Shown here: in pieces, positions 25,204 to 33,667 of the stretch
Position numbering within the stretch: position 1 is the first letter of the stretch
Layout: each line of letters opens with the position of its first letter
Source: Haloarcula amylovorans
Lineage (GTDB): Archaea > Halobacteriota > Halobacteria > Halobacteriales > Haloarculaceae
DNA: 64,000 bases
Direction: 5' to 3'
Assembly (NCBI RefSeq): GCF_004681185.1
Contig: NZ_SRIF01000001.1
Span: forward strand, 992,001 to 1,056,000
The notes under the pieces: generated by a model
What the model was told of the DNA's origin: nothing
The model's input: only the letters and a program-made list of their open reading frames with translations
The model's database searches: none
Position numbers and translations under genes: made by a program

Positions 25204-26216
25204 CCGTTCACATCACCGGCCTCGGCACCTACCTTCCCGACGTGGTGCTCACCGGTGCGGACATCGCGGAACGAACCGACATCCCCGAGGAGGTAGTCGT
25301 CGAGAAGATGGGCGTCGAGCGGAAACACGTCTGTCCGCCCGACGAGGACCACCCCGCGGAGATGTGCGTCGCCGCCGCCGAGGACGCCCTCGCTGACGCG
25401 GCCCTCCGTCCCGACGAACTCGACAGCGTGCGCTACCACGGCAGCGAGTTCAAGGACTACGTCGTCTGGAACGCCGCCGCCGCCGTCGCCGACACTCTCG
25501 GCGCGGACAGCGCGTCGGCCACCGAGAGCTACGCGCTCTGTGCCGGCCTCCCCGTCGCGGTGCGGGAGGCGAAGGCCCTCGTCGAGAGCGACGCGGGCCT
25601 CGACAAGATTCTCCTCGTCGCCGCCAGCCGCGAGGAGGACCTCGTGGACTACGACGACCCCGACACCTCCTTCATGTTCAACTTCGGGAGCGGCGCGACG
25701 GCGCTGGTCTTGGAAGCCGACGCGCCCGACCGCGCCCTCGCTCGCGTCCGCGCGAGCGCCTCGCTGACCGACGGCAGTTTCAGCGAGGACGTGATCATGC
25801 CCGCGGGCGGCACTCGTCGGCCGCCGTCCCACGACACGGTGGCGAACGACGAACACACCCTCCGCGTCCCCGACCACAAGCGGATGAAGCGCCGACTCGG
25901 TGAGGTCAGCCTGCCGAACTTCAGGGAGGTGGCCGACGACGCGCTCTCCCGCTCCGGCTACGGCCGCGCCGACGTGGACTTCGCCGCCATCACCCACATG
26001 AAGCGGTCGTTCCACGAGGTACTTTGCGACGACTTCGACCTCGGCCCGGACGACCACCTGTATCTCGACGAGTACGGCCACGTCCAGAGCTGTGACCAGG
26101 GGCTGGCCCTCGACGCCGTCAGGGAGGACTTATCGCCAGACGACGTGGTCCTCTGTCTCGCAGCCGGAACCGGCTACACCTGGGCGGCGTCGGTGCTGGA
26201 GTGGGGCACGGCGTAG
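25200..26216 (+). CDS. Thiolase-fold protein, 3-oxoacyl-ACP synthase III-like
   Basis: A 338-residue member of the KAS III/HMG-CoA-synthase superfamily. The GTG start overlaps the livM stop by 4 bases. The nucleophile Cys is present in YALCAGLPVAV (about residue 114) and a His in ITHMKRSFHE (about 263). The third catalytic position, normally Asn in a GNTG-like motif, reads YGHVQSC, so Asn appears replaced by His. It may therefore act as an acyl transferase or thioester-forming enzyme rather than a standard condensing enzyme. Its position at the end of a transporter operon and before a hydrolase and an acyl-CoA ligase suggests work on the imported acid. Confidence 0.75.
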   Translation: MTVHITGLGTYLPDVVLTGADIAERTDIPEEVVVEKMGVERKHVCPPDEDHPAEMCVAAAEDALADAALRPDELDSVRYHGSEFKDYVVWNAAAAVADTLGADSASATESYALCAGLPVAVREAKALVESDAGLDKILLVAASREEDLVDYDDPDTSFMFNFGSGATALVLEADAPDRALARVRASASLTDGSFSEDVIMPAGGTRRPPSHDTVANDEHTLRVPDHKRMKRRLGEVSLPNFREVADDALSRSGYGRADVDFAAITHMKRSFHEVLCDDFDLGPDDHLYLDEYGHVQSCDQGLALDAVREDLSPDDVVLCLAAGTGYTWAASVLEWGTA

Positions 26217-26291
26217 CCCGTACTGTCGGTTCATCAGGACGTTCACATGGTAACGTCCCCCTTGAAGGGCGTTCCGAGAGTACGATAGTTC

Positions 26292-27095
26292 ATGCCAGAT
26301 GCACACAACGACGGTGTCCGTCTCGCCTACGAACGCGAGGGACCGGACGACGCCGAGACAGTGGTGTTCGTCGAGGGGTTGGGCTACGGCCGCTGGATGT
26401 GGCGGTGGCAGCGCCGCGCCGTCGCCGACGACTACGACACGATTCTGTGGGACAATCGCGGAACCGGCGAGTCGAGCGAGCCCGAGGGGCCGTACACCGT
26501 CGAACAGATGGCCAGCGACCTCGCAGAGGTCTTAGACGACGCGGGCGTGGATTCGGCCCACGTCGTCGGCGCGAGCATGGGTGGGATGATCGCCCAGCAG
26601 TTCGCCCTCGACGACGACCGCGTGGCGTCGCTGACGCTCATGTGTACCTCACCCGGCGGTCCCGAGGAGGTGCCGACCCCGGAGACGACGGTCCAGCGGA
26701 TGTACGGCGAACCGGGGGACATGGACGAACGGGAGGCGATACGCTACAAGATGGCCCCCGCGTTAACCGACGAGTTCGCCGAGGAGAACGAGGACCTCCT
26801 CTCCCGCATCGTCGACTGGCGACTCGACAGCGACGCCAGCGACCGGGCTCGACAGTGGCAGGGGGCCGCCGTCGAGGACTTCGACGTCCACGACCGCCTC
26901 GGCGAGATTCAGATCCCCGCCCTCGTCCTCCACGGCACCGCCGACCGTGTCGTCCCCATCCAGAACGGTGAACTGCTCGCCGAGGGCCTGCCCGACGCCG
27001 AGTTCGTCTCCCTCGAAGGTGGTCCGCACCTCATCTTCGTCGAGCGCCGCGACGAGGTGAACCGTCTGCTCACGGAGTTCTTAGAGGATGTCTGA
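26292..27095 (+). CDS. Alpha/beta-hydrolase
   Basis: A 267-residue alpha/beta-hydrolase, cytoplasmic. The catalytic triad is visible: Ser in VVGASMGGMIAQQF (about residue 96), Asp in LHGTADRVVP (about 219), and His in EGGPHLIFV (about 245). It may be an esterase, lactonase or thioesterase; 3-oxoadipate-enol-lactonase-like proteins share this layout. It starts 75 bases after the KAS III-like gene and overlaps the acyl-CoA synthetase gene by 8 bases, so it acts in the same pathway as the ligase. Confidence 0.83.
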   Translation: MPDAHNDGVRLAYEREGPDDAETVVFVEGLGYGRWMWRWQRRAVADDYDTILWDNRGTGESSEPEGPYTVEQMASDLAEVLDDAGVDSAHVVGASMGGMIAQQFALDDDRVASLTLMCTSPGGPEEVPTPETTVQRMYGEPGDMDEREAIRYKMAPALTDEFAEENEDLLSRIVDWRLDSDASDRARQWQGAAVEDFDVHDRLGEIQIPALVLHGTADRVVPIQNGELLAEGLPDAEFVSLEGGPHLIFVERRDEVNRLLTEFLEDV

Positions 27096-28653
27096 GTTTG
27101 CCGCGGGACCGCAAGCGTGGGTCGGCGCGTGGAGCGAGAAGCGTGCGTCGCTGACGCCCGACCGGGAGGGCCTCGTGGACGCGACGACTGGCGAGCGATT
27201 TACCTACGCCGAACTCGACCGTCGAGCGAACCGGACGGCGCGACTGCTGCGCGAGTACGGCGTCGCCGACGGCGGTCGGGTCGCCGTCGTCTCGCGCAAC
27301 CGCCCGGCCGTCGTGGACTGCTTTTTCGCCACGGGGAAGACCGGTGGCGTCCTCGCGCCGCTCTCCCATCGCCTCGCGCCGCCGGAACTGGGCGAACTGC
27401 TCGAACGCGTCGACCCCGGACTGCTCGTCGTCGAAACGCCGTTCCTCGCGGACGTGCGCGAGGCGCTCGACGAGACGGACGACCTCGAGACGACGCTGCT
27501 GGTCGTCGAAGCGACCGACTCAGACGACGATAGAACGGACGATATTTCGACCTACGCCGACGCGCTCCCCGAGGACGACTCGCCGGTCGAGACGGCGACG
27601 CTCTCACCCGAAGACCCGCACCTCTTGCTCCACACCGGCGGGTCGACGGGGACGCCGAAGGAGACGGTCATCACCCATCGCGGCGTCGTCTGGAACTCCG
27701 TGAACACGATTACGGCGTGGGGCCTGCGCGACGACGACGTGACGCCGATGGTGTTCCCGATGTTTCACACCGGCGGCTGGAACGTCATCACGGTCCCACT
27801 CTGGCACATGGGCGGCACCGTCGTCGTCGCCCGTGAGTTCGACCCCAGCGACCTCCTGTGGGTCATCGAGGAGGAGGGCGGGTCGGTCCTCGTCGCGGTC
27901 CCCGCCGTGTTGCGGATGATGACCGACCACGAGGCGTGGGAGTCGACGGACCTCTCGACGCTTCGCTTCGCCAAGTCCGGCGGCGGCCCCTGCCGACAGT
28001 CGGTGATGGAGGCGTGGTGGGACCGCGACGTGGAACTCTCACAGGGCTACGGCCTCACCGAGTGCGGCCCGAACAACTTCGCCATGCCGGAGGGGTGGCC
28101 CCGCGAGCGCGCCGACGCCGTCGGCGTCCCGGCGATGCACGTCGACGCACGAGTCGTAGATGGGGGAGACAAAGTCCAACAGGGCGCGGTCGGCGAGCTC
28201 GAACTCCGCTCGCCACACGCCGCCGCCGGCTACCTCGACAACCCCGAGGAGACCGAAGCCACCTTCGGCGGCGGGTGGGTGGCCACCGGCGACCTCGCGC
28301 GTGTGGACGAGGACGGCTACTTCCACATCGAGGGGCGCAAGAAGCACATGTTCGTCAGCGGCGGCGAGAACGTCTATCCCGCGGAAGTCGAGGACGCTAT
28401 CGCCGGCCACGATGCCGTCTCTGAGGTCGTGGTCGTTCCGGTTCCCGACGAGCAGTGGGGACAGGTCGGCAAAGCCGTCGTCGAACTCGCGCCTGGCGCG
28501 GCGTCGCTGTCGCTCGACGACCTTCGGGCGTACCTTGACGACCGACTCGCCCGGTTCAAACACCCGCAGCACCTCGCGTTCGTCGAGGCATTGCCGACCA
28601 GCGGCCCGGACAAGATCGACCGACAGGCCGTCACCGAGCGGTTCGGGGAGTAG
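27088..28653 (+). CDS. Acyl-CoA synthetase (AMP-forming)
   Basis: A 521-residue ANL-superfamily ligase. The P-loop-like LLHTGGSTGTPKETVITHRG (about residue 174), the YGLTECGPN adenylate site, the TGDLARVDEDGYFHIEGRKK hinge, and the C-terminal catalytic Lys in TSGPDKIDRQAV are all intact. It should activate a carboxylic acid to its CoA thioester with ATP in the cytoplasm. The acid is not identifiable; the length and motifs fit medium-chain or aromatic acid ligases. It is the last gene of the transporter-linked cluster and converges with the M50-like gene. Confidence 0.9.
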   Translation: MSEFAAGPQAWVGAWSEKRASLTPDREGLVDATTGERFTYAELDRRANRTARLLREYGVADGGRVAVVSRNRPAVVDCFFATGKTGGVLAPLSHRLAPPELGELLERVDPGLLVVETPFLADVREALDETDDLETTLLVVEATDSDDDRTDDISTYADALPEDDSPVETATLSPEDPHLLLHTGGSTGTPKETVITHRGVVWNSVNTITAWGLRDDDVTPMVFPMFHTGGWNVITVPLWHMGGTVVVAREFDPSDLLWVIEEEGGSVLVAVPAVLRMMTDHEAWESTDLSTLRFAKSGGGPCRQSVMEAWWDRDVELSQGYGLTECGPNNFAMPEGWPRERADAVGVPAMHVDARVVDGGDKVQQGAVGELELRSPHAAAGYLDNPEETEATFGGGWVATGDLARVDEDGYFHIEGRKKHMFVSGGENVYPAEVEDAIAGHDAVSEVVVVPVPDEQWGQVGKAVVELAPGAASLSLDDLRAYLDDRLARFKHPQHLAFVEALPTSGPDKIDRQAVTERFGE

Positions 28654-28678
28654 CGCGGCGGGCGGTTGGAGTGGGTCG

Positions 28679-29194
28679 TCAAGCGACGCCGCTTCCAGCC
28701 GCGAATAGCACGCTCGTCCAGCCGAAGGTCAACATGCCAGCTAGCAGTATAGACCACGACGCCGCTCTAACCGGCGCGGCGAGTATGTAGCCAACCGGTC
28801 GGGTAGTTCGCGGCAGTTCGGCGGCGGTCGCAAAGAGCGTCTGCGTGTCGGTATCGCTCGGAAACGACGTGAACCCGAAGGCGACACCCAGCCATAGAAA
28901 GGGCCAACCGAGCGGTCCGGTGACAGCGTTCGCCACGGCGAAACAGGCGAGCGCGAACAGGGAGTTCACGACGAACGGGGCGACGGCGATGGCGAAGTCA
29001 GGACCGAACGCCGACACCGGCTCGTGTTCCAACACGGCGTCGTCGGCCATCGGTCGCATCGCCGGTGGCCCGAGCACCCTGACGCCGGTCAGTTTGCAGG
29101 CGGCGTAGTGAGCGTACTCGTGGGTGACGATGCCCGGCCCGACTGCAATCGTGACCAACAGGTTGGAGAGCGAGTTCAGGGCGGCAGTCGACAC
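28679..29194 (-). CDS. Small M50-like membrane metalloprotease homologue
   Basis: A 171-residue membrane protein with HEYAHYAACKLTG near residue 25, matching the HExxH zinc motif inside a hydrophobic segment as in site-2-protease-like (M50) families. About four further hydrophobic stretches follow. I took the GTG at 29194 as start because a TATA-like CATATTTCC lies about 27 bases upstream on the minus strand and the longer frame back to 29329 has a basic, shadow-like N-terminus. No clear LDG-type second metal-ligand motif is visible; EHEPVSAFGPDFA may stand in. The substrate is unknown. Confidence 0.65.
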   Translation of the reverse strand: MSTAALNSLSNLLVTIAVGPGIVTHEYAHYAACKLTGVRVLGPPAMRPMADDAVLEHEPVSAFGPDFAIAVAPFVVNSLFALACFAVANAVTGPLGWPFLWLGVAFGFTSFPSDTDTQTLFATAAELPRTTRPVGYILAAPVRAASWSILLAGMLTFGWTSVLFAAGSGVA

Positions 29195-29253
29195 GTGCCG
29201 ACGTTGAGAGGGCGGAAATATGTGGCTATCGGAGCGCTCCGCGAGCGTCGGTA

Positions 29254-32022
29254 CTAGTCGGCCGGTTCGACGTCGGTTATCTCGAAGCGCGCGCCGCCCG
29301 CGTCGCTCTCGTCGATGGCGATCACCCACCCGTGGGCCGCGACGATGCGCTGGACGATTGCGAGACCGAATCCGGTTCCATCCGACGCGTTCGAGTAACC
29401 GCTCTCGAAGACCCGTTCGCGTTCTACCGGAGGGATGCCGTCGCCGTCGTCCTCGACGTAGAACCCCCGTCCGTTGTCGAGGACGCCGACGGTCACGGAG
29501 ACGGCGCGGTCGTTGTGTTCCACGCTATTTCTGAACAGGTTCTCGACCAGTTGCTTGAACTGGCTCTCGTTTGCACGGATACTGCCCCCGCGTCCGACGT
29601 GGAGCGACGCCTCGCCGGTGGCTACGTTTCGCCAGCACGCCTCGGCTATGGTCTCGACTTCGACCACGTCGACTTCGTCGACGCGCTCGCTCAGTCGGGC
29701 GAGCGAGAGCACGTCTTCGACGAGTTGCTCCATGCGCGAGAGGGCCTGCTGGCTCCGCTCGAAATGTTCGGCGTCGCCTGTCTCCTCGGCCAGTTCTAGC
29801 GACCCTTCGAGGACGCTGAGCGGGTTCCGCAGGTCGTGGCTCACGACGTTCGCGAACTCCGCCAACCGTTCGTTCTGTCTCGTCAGTTCGCGTTCCCGTT
29901 CGCGCAGGAGCGATTCGCGGTCCACTCGCTGGAGCGCCGCCGTGACCGTCGAGGCCAGGATGTCGACGAGCGCGTGGTCAGTCTCGTCGAACGCGTTCGG
30001 GTCCCTCGACGAGACAATGAACACGCCGTGGTCCGAAATCGGATAGACGATCGCGCTGCCGGCCGGCGTGTTCCCGGCTAACCGCTCGTGTTCGGTGCAG
30101 TCGTCCACGTAGCGCGGTGTCTGCTGGTCGAAGGCCTCCCAGACGACCGAGTCGACCGGGTCGCCGCTGTCGCGTTCGTACCCCGGAAGCGTCTCGAACG
30201 TCGATTCGAGACTGTTGGTCTGCGTGAGCAACGTCAGCCGTCGCCCGTCATCGCTCAGCTCGTGAAATCCGCTGAGTTCCGCGCCGAGTACGTCGTCCGC
30301 GATATCGACGGCGACCGCCGCCGTCTCCTCGACGGACTGGGTCGTCATCAGCGCCTGGGTGCGGCGCTGTAGCTGTTCGAGACGCTTTCGGTGGGATTTC
30401 CGTTCGGTGATGTCCCGAACGACACAGATGATCGACCCGTCGTCGAGTTGGGTCAGCGACACCTCCTGTGTGAACGACTCGCCGTTGCGCCGCTGGCCCG
30501 TCGCTTCCCCGAGCCACTCGCCGTCGGCGGCCAGTTTCGGCATGACGTCGCGCTCGAACCGCGTTATCTCCGACTGACCGTAGCACATCCGCCAACTCTC
30601 GCCGAGGAGCGCTTCGGGCGAATCGTAGCCGTACACGTCGGCGTGGGCCTGATTGACGAAGGCGTACTCGCTGTTCTCGTCTAAGATGGCCATCCCGTCT
30701 GTCGCCGATTCGATGGCGGCCGATCGCGCCTCTAACTGTCGTTGGCGCTCTTGCTGGTCGGTGATGTCGTGGCTGGTGACGAGAAATCGGTCCTCGCCCT
30801 CGTCGCGGAGGCGACGCAGGTGTACCTCGACGGGGAACGTAGAGCCGTCACGCCGTCGGAGCTCGCTCTGTAGTTCGTGGCGCTCCCCGGGTTCCAGCGT
30901 CGACCAGATTTCCCGGGCTCTCTCGGCTGGAATCTGGTCGTCGATCTCCCAGACCTTCTTACTGACTAACTCCTCGACCGAGTACCCCAACTTCTCACAG
31001 AGCATCGGGTTGGCGTCGACGATGGTCCCCGTCTCGTCGTGGATACCTATCATGTCCGGCGAGTTCTCGAAAAGTCCTTCGAGGCGCACCGTCGTCCGTT
31101 CGAGGTCGGTTCGCGCCTGCTGTGCGTATAGCGCATGGGCGACGTCGTCACCGAGTTCCGCGAGCAGGTCTGTCTCGACCTCGTCGAAGGCCCGCGGTCG
31201 GTCGGCGTAGACGACGAGGACGCCGTGACGCTCCGAGTCGTAGGTCAGCGGAATTCCAGCGACCGACCGGAAGCCGTACTCCAGGGCGGCCTCGCGCCAC
31301 GGCGTGAAATCCGGGTCCGCACTGATGTCTTGCGTGACGGCGAATCGCTGTTCGCGGAGCGCGGTCCCGGCCGGTCCCACTCCGGTATCGGTCTCGTCGG
31401 CTGTGACCCGGATATCGTCGAGATACGCGCCGTCGCCGGCCCAACCACTGGGCTCGATAAGTTCCGTTTCGGCGTCTCGATGGCCAATCCACGCGAACTG
31501 GTACGGGTCGGCGTCACTGATGAGTTCACAGACCTGCGTCTCGATGTCCGCACAGGACCCGGACCGAACTAGTGCCCTGTTGACCTCCCGAACGACGGTA
31601 CTGATGCGCTCTTGTTCGGCGGCGCGACGGGTCGAGCGGTACGTCTCGACGGCGTTTCGGATTCGATTCGAGAGCAACGCGTACTGTTCGGTGCTGCTCT
31701 GTTTCTGCAAGTAGTCGGTCGCTCCCCGAATAATCGCCTCGCTCGCCACCTCCTCTGAACCCTTCCCCGTGAACAGAATAAACGGCAAATCAGGCTGCTC
31801 TTCGCGGACGGCGTCGAGCAGTTCCAGCCCGTCCATTTCGGGCATCTCGAAGTCCGAGACGACGCAGTCTACCGGTTCCGTGTCCAGTGTCGCCAACCCG
31901 TCACTTGCGGATGTCGCGGTTCGGACGCGGAGACGGTCGTCCTCCTGTTCGAGGAACTCGGCCGCTAACTCCACGAACGTCGGGTCGTCGTCGACCTGGA
32001 GGACGCTGATCGTCTCACCCAT
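29254..32022 (-). CDS. Multi-sensor histidine kinase with N-terminal receiver domain
   Basis: A 922-residue soluble signalling protein. Domains in order: a receiver (about 1-125, with VLQVDDDP, CVVSDFEMPEMDGLEL and FTGKGSEE), a GAF (about 150-300), a PAS (about 310-430, DMIGIHDETGTIVDANP), a second PAS (about 435-555), a GAF (about 570-700), HisKA with the phosphorylatable His in NVVSHDLRNPLSVLEG (about 725), and HATPase_c with NLFRNSVEHND, DDGDGIPPVE and GTGFGLAIVQR. No transmembrane helices are seen, so it senses internal signals such as redox or light. There is no separate response regulator beside it; the fused receiver may be its target or its input. Confidence 0.92.
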   Translation of the reverse strand: MGETISVLQVDDDPTFVELAAEFLEQEDDRLRVRTATSASDGLATLDTEPVDCVVSDFEMPEMDGLELLDAVREEQPDLPFILFTGKGSEEVASEAIIRGATDYLQKQSSTEQYALLSNRIRNAVETYRSTRRAAEQERISTVVREVNRALVRSGSCADIETQVCELISDADPYQFAWIGHRDAETELIEPSGWAGDGAYLDDIRVTADETDTGVGPAGTALREQRFAVTQDISADPDFTPWREAALEYGFRSVAGIPLTYDSERHGVLVVYADRPRAFDEVETDLLAELGDDVAHALYAQQARTDLERTTVRLEGLFENSPDMIGIHDETGTIVDANPMLCEKLGYSVEELVSKKVWEIDDQIPAERAREIWSTLEPGERHELQSELRRRDGSTFPVEVHLRRLRDEGEDRFLVTSHDITDQQERQRQLEARSAAIESATDGMAILDENSEYAFVNQAHADVYGYDSPEALLGESWRMCYGQSEITRFERDVMPKLAADGEWLGEATGQRRNGESFTQEVSLTQLDDGSIICVVRDITERKSHRKRLEQLQRRTQALMTTQSVEETAAVAVDIADDVLGAELSGFHELSDDGRRLTLLTQTNSLESTFETLPGYERDSGDPVDSVVWEAFDQQTPRYVDDCTEHERLAGNTPAGSAIVYPISDHGVFIVSSRDPNAFDETDHALVDILASTVTAALQRVDRESLLRERERELTRQNERLAEFANVVSHDLRNPLSVLEGSLELAEETGDAEHFERSQQALSRMEQLVEDVLSLARLSERVDEVDVVEVETIAEACWRNVATGEASLHVGRGGSIRANESQFKQLVENLFRNSVEHNDRAVSVTVGVLDNGRGFYVEDDGDGIPPVERERVFESGYSNASDGTGFGLAIVQRIVAAHGWVIAIDESDAGGARFEITDVEPAD

Positions 32023-32140
32023 GCACGCTCATTCTCTGGAACCAACAAGAATCTGCCGTCGCGTTACAACACGTGATAATCACAACCCGCCATCCTCCCG
32101 AGCGAGGCCTGAACGGTGCTGTATTCGATTGCTCGGCGTG

Positions 32141-32209
32141 AAAAAACGGCGCGAATTCCGTCGGTCGGTTACGCTTCGTCAAACGCCGCCGGACAAACCG
32201 CGTCCGGCG
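32141..32209 (-). terminator. Possible gnaD terminator (hairpin and T run)
   Basis: Reading the minus strand past the dehydratase stop codon, the 8-base hairpin at 32187-32209 is met first and a run of six Ts follows at about 32141-32146. The spacing is loose, so the T run may act alone. Confidence 0.35.
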
Positions 32210-32260
32210 AGCACGACGAAGCTCCGTTTCACTACGCTTCGTCGAACGATGCCGAGCAAA
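32170..32260. repeat. Imperfect direct repeat with internal hairpin downstream of gnaD
   Basis: TACGCTTCGTCAAACG (from 32170) and TACGCTTCGTCGAACG (from 32233) are near-identical copies 63 bases apart. Between them CGCCGGAC (32187-32194) and GTCCGGCG (32202-32209) form a perfect 8-base hairpin. The gap 32023-32284 holds no gene; it is the promoter region of the histidine kinase and the 3' end of the dehydratase transcript. Confidence 0.4.
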
Positions 32261-32284
32261 GCCCGGCAGGTTCGACGCATCGTT

Positions 32285-33535
32285 TTACTCCTCGTCGAAG
32301 AGGGTATCGCCGTCGACCATGTGCTCTTCGACGGCGTCCATGTCGAGCGTGATGCCGAGACCCGGTTCTTCCGGAATTTCGATGTAGCCGTCCTCGATGA
32401 CGGTCTCCTCGACGAGGTCGTCCCACCAGCCGAGTTCGTAGGAATGGTACTCGACGGCCAGCGAGTTGGGGATGGCTGCGCCGACGTGGGCACTCGCCAT
32501 CGTGGCGACCGGCGAGGAGACGTTGTGCATCGCTACCGGGATGTAGTACTGGTTGGCCACGTCAGCGACCTTCCGCGTCTCGCGCATGCCGCCGACCTTC
32601 GGCATGTCGGGCGCGATGATGTCGACCGCCTGGTTCTCGATGAGGCGGCGCTCTTCGGTTACGCGGTAGCGGTTCTCACCGACCGTGATTGGCGTGTTTG
32701 TGGACTTCGTGACCTCTTCCTGCACTTCGAGGTTCTCCGGGGGAACAGGGTCTTCGAGCCACCAGACGTCGTACTCCTCGATAGCGTCGGCCAGTCGCTT
32801 GCCCGAGCCACCGGAGAACGTCCAGTGACAGTCGAAGGCGACGTCGGCCTCGTCTTTGACTTCCTCGGTGACCTTCTCGACGATCTCGGCTTTGTGGCGG
32901 ATCTCGCCCGGACGGAGGTGACGGTTCGCGCGGTCCTTCTCCAGCCCCGAGGGGACGTCGAGGTCGAACTTCAGGGCGTCGTAGCCCAGTTCGTCGACGA
33001 CGCGGCGGGCCTCCTCGGCGCAGGCATCGGCGTCGGCCTCCTCCTCGGTGTGACAGTCACAGTAGACGCGCATCTCGTCGCGGTACTTCCCACCAAGCAA
33101 CTGGTAGGCCGGTACTTCGAGAATCTTTCCGGCTAGGTCGTGCAGCGCGACTTCGATGCCCGCAATCGCGGTGACGGTGACGCCTTCGACGCTCCCCTCG
33201 CCGGACATCTTCTGGACGAGGTGTTCGTAGAGGCGGTCGATGTCGAGCGGGTTCTCGCCCACCACGAACGGCTTCATGCGCTCGATGAGTTCCGGGACGC
33301 CAGCGCCCCAGTAGGCCTCACCAGTGCCGACGATACCGGCATCGGTGTAGATGCGGACGAGCGTCCACGGGAAGTTCCCGTCGACCATCGTCGTCTGAAC
33401 GTCGGTGATTTCGACGTCGCGGCCGCCACCGCGCTTTGCGGTGACGCCCATCGTCTCCGAGGAGAGTTCTCGCATCGTGTACTCGGCGTTGGGGTCGTGC
33501 AAGTCAGCGTAGTCTACGTCGTTCGCCAGTCCCAT
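32285..33535 (-). CDS. gnaD: Sugar-acid dehydratase, enolase superfamily (probable gluconate dehydratase)
   Basis: A 416-residue mandelate racemase/enolase-superfamily protein. Metal ligands and catalytic positions are visible: KFDLDVP, a DCHWTFSGGS Asp, WLEDPVPPENL Glu, ITVGENRY Glu, and a late His in YYIPVAMHNVSSP. It most likely dehydrates D-gluconate (and perhaps galactonate or xylonate) to the 2-keto-3-deoxy acid. With glucose dehydrogenase (54033) and KDG kinase (2900) this supplies the upper semi-phosphorylative Entner-Doudoroff pathway. A TATA-like CTTTTGTAAC (minus strand, 33559-33568) sits about 27 bases before the ATG. The haloarchaeal xylonate dehydratase is a close relative, so substrate is less sure than family. 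Confidence 0.85.
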   Translation of the reverse strand: MGLANDVDYADLHDPNAEYTMRELSSETMGVTAKRGGGRDVEITDVQTTMVDGNFPWTLVRIYTDAGIVGTGEAYWGAGVPELIERMKPFVVGENPLDIDRLYEHLVQKMSGEGSVEGVTVTAIAGIEVALHDLAGKILEVPAYQLLGGKYRDEMRVYCDCHTEEEADADACAEEARRVVDELGYDALKFDLDVPSGLEKDRANRHLRPGEIRHKAEIVEKVTEEVKDEADVAFDCHWTFSGGSGKRLADAIEEYDVWWLEDPVPPENLEVQEEVTKSTNTPITVGENRYRVTEERRLIENQAVDIIAPDMPKVGGMRETRKVADVANQYYIPVAMHNVSSPVATMASAHVGAAIPNSLAVEYHSYELGWWDDLVEETVIEDGYIEIPEEPGLGITLDMDAVEEHMVDGDTLFDEE

Positions 33536-33667
33536 GAGGGGGGCTTCCTCCGCCCGTTACAAAAGTGTAGAGGAAATCGTCTCATGCGGGCTGTCGTAGA
33601 TTATTTTCGGATACCGCCGACCCCGGGTCGGCACGTACCGATAAATCACTACAACAATCCGTCTCAG

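Noticed and set aside
32065..32085. ACAACACGTGATAA as another copy of the sugar palindrome, before the histidine kinase gene
   Set aside because: Only the left half matches; GTTGT is absent, so I do not count it.
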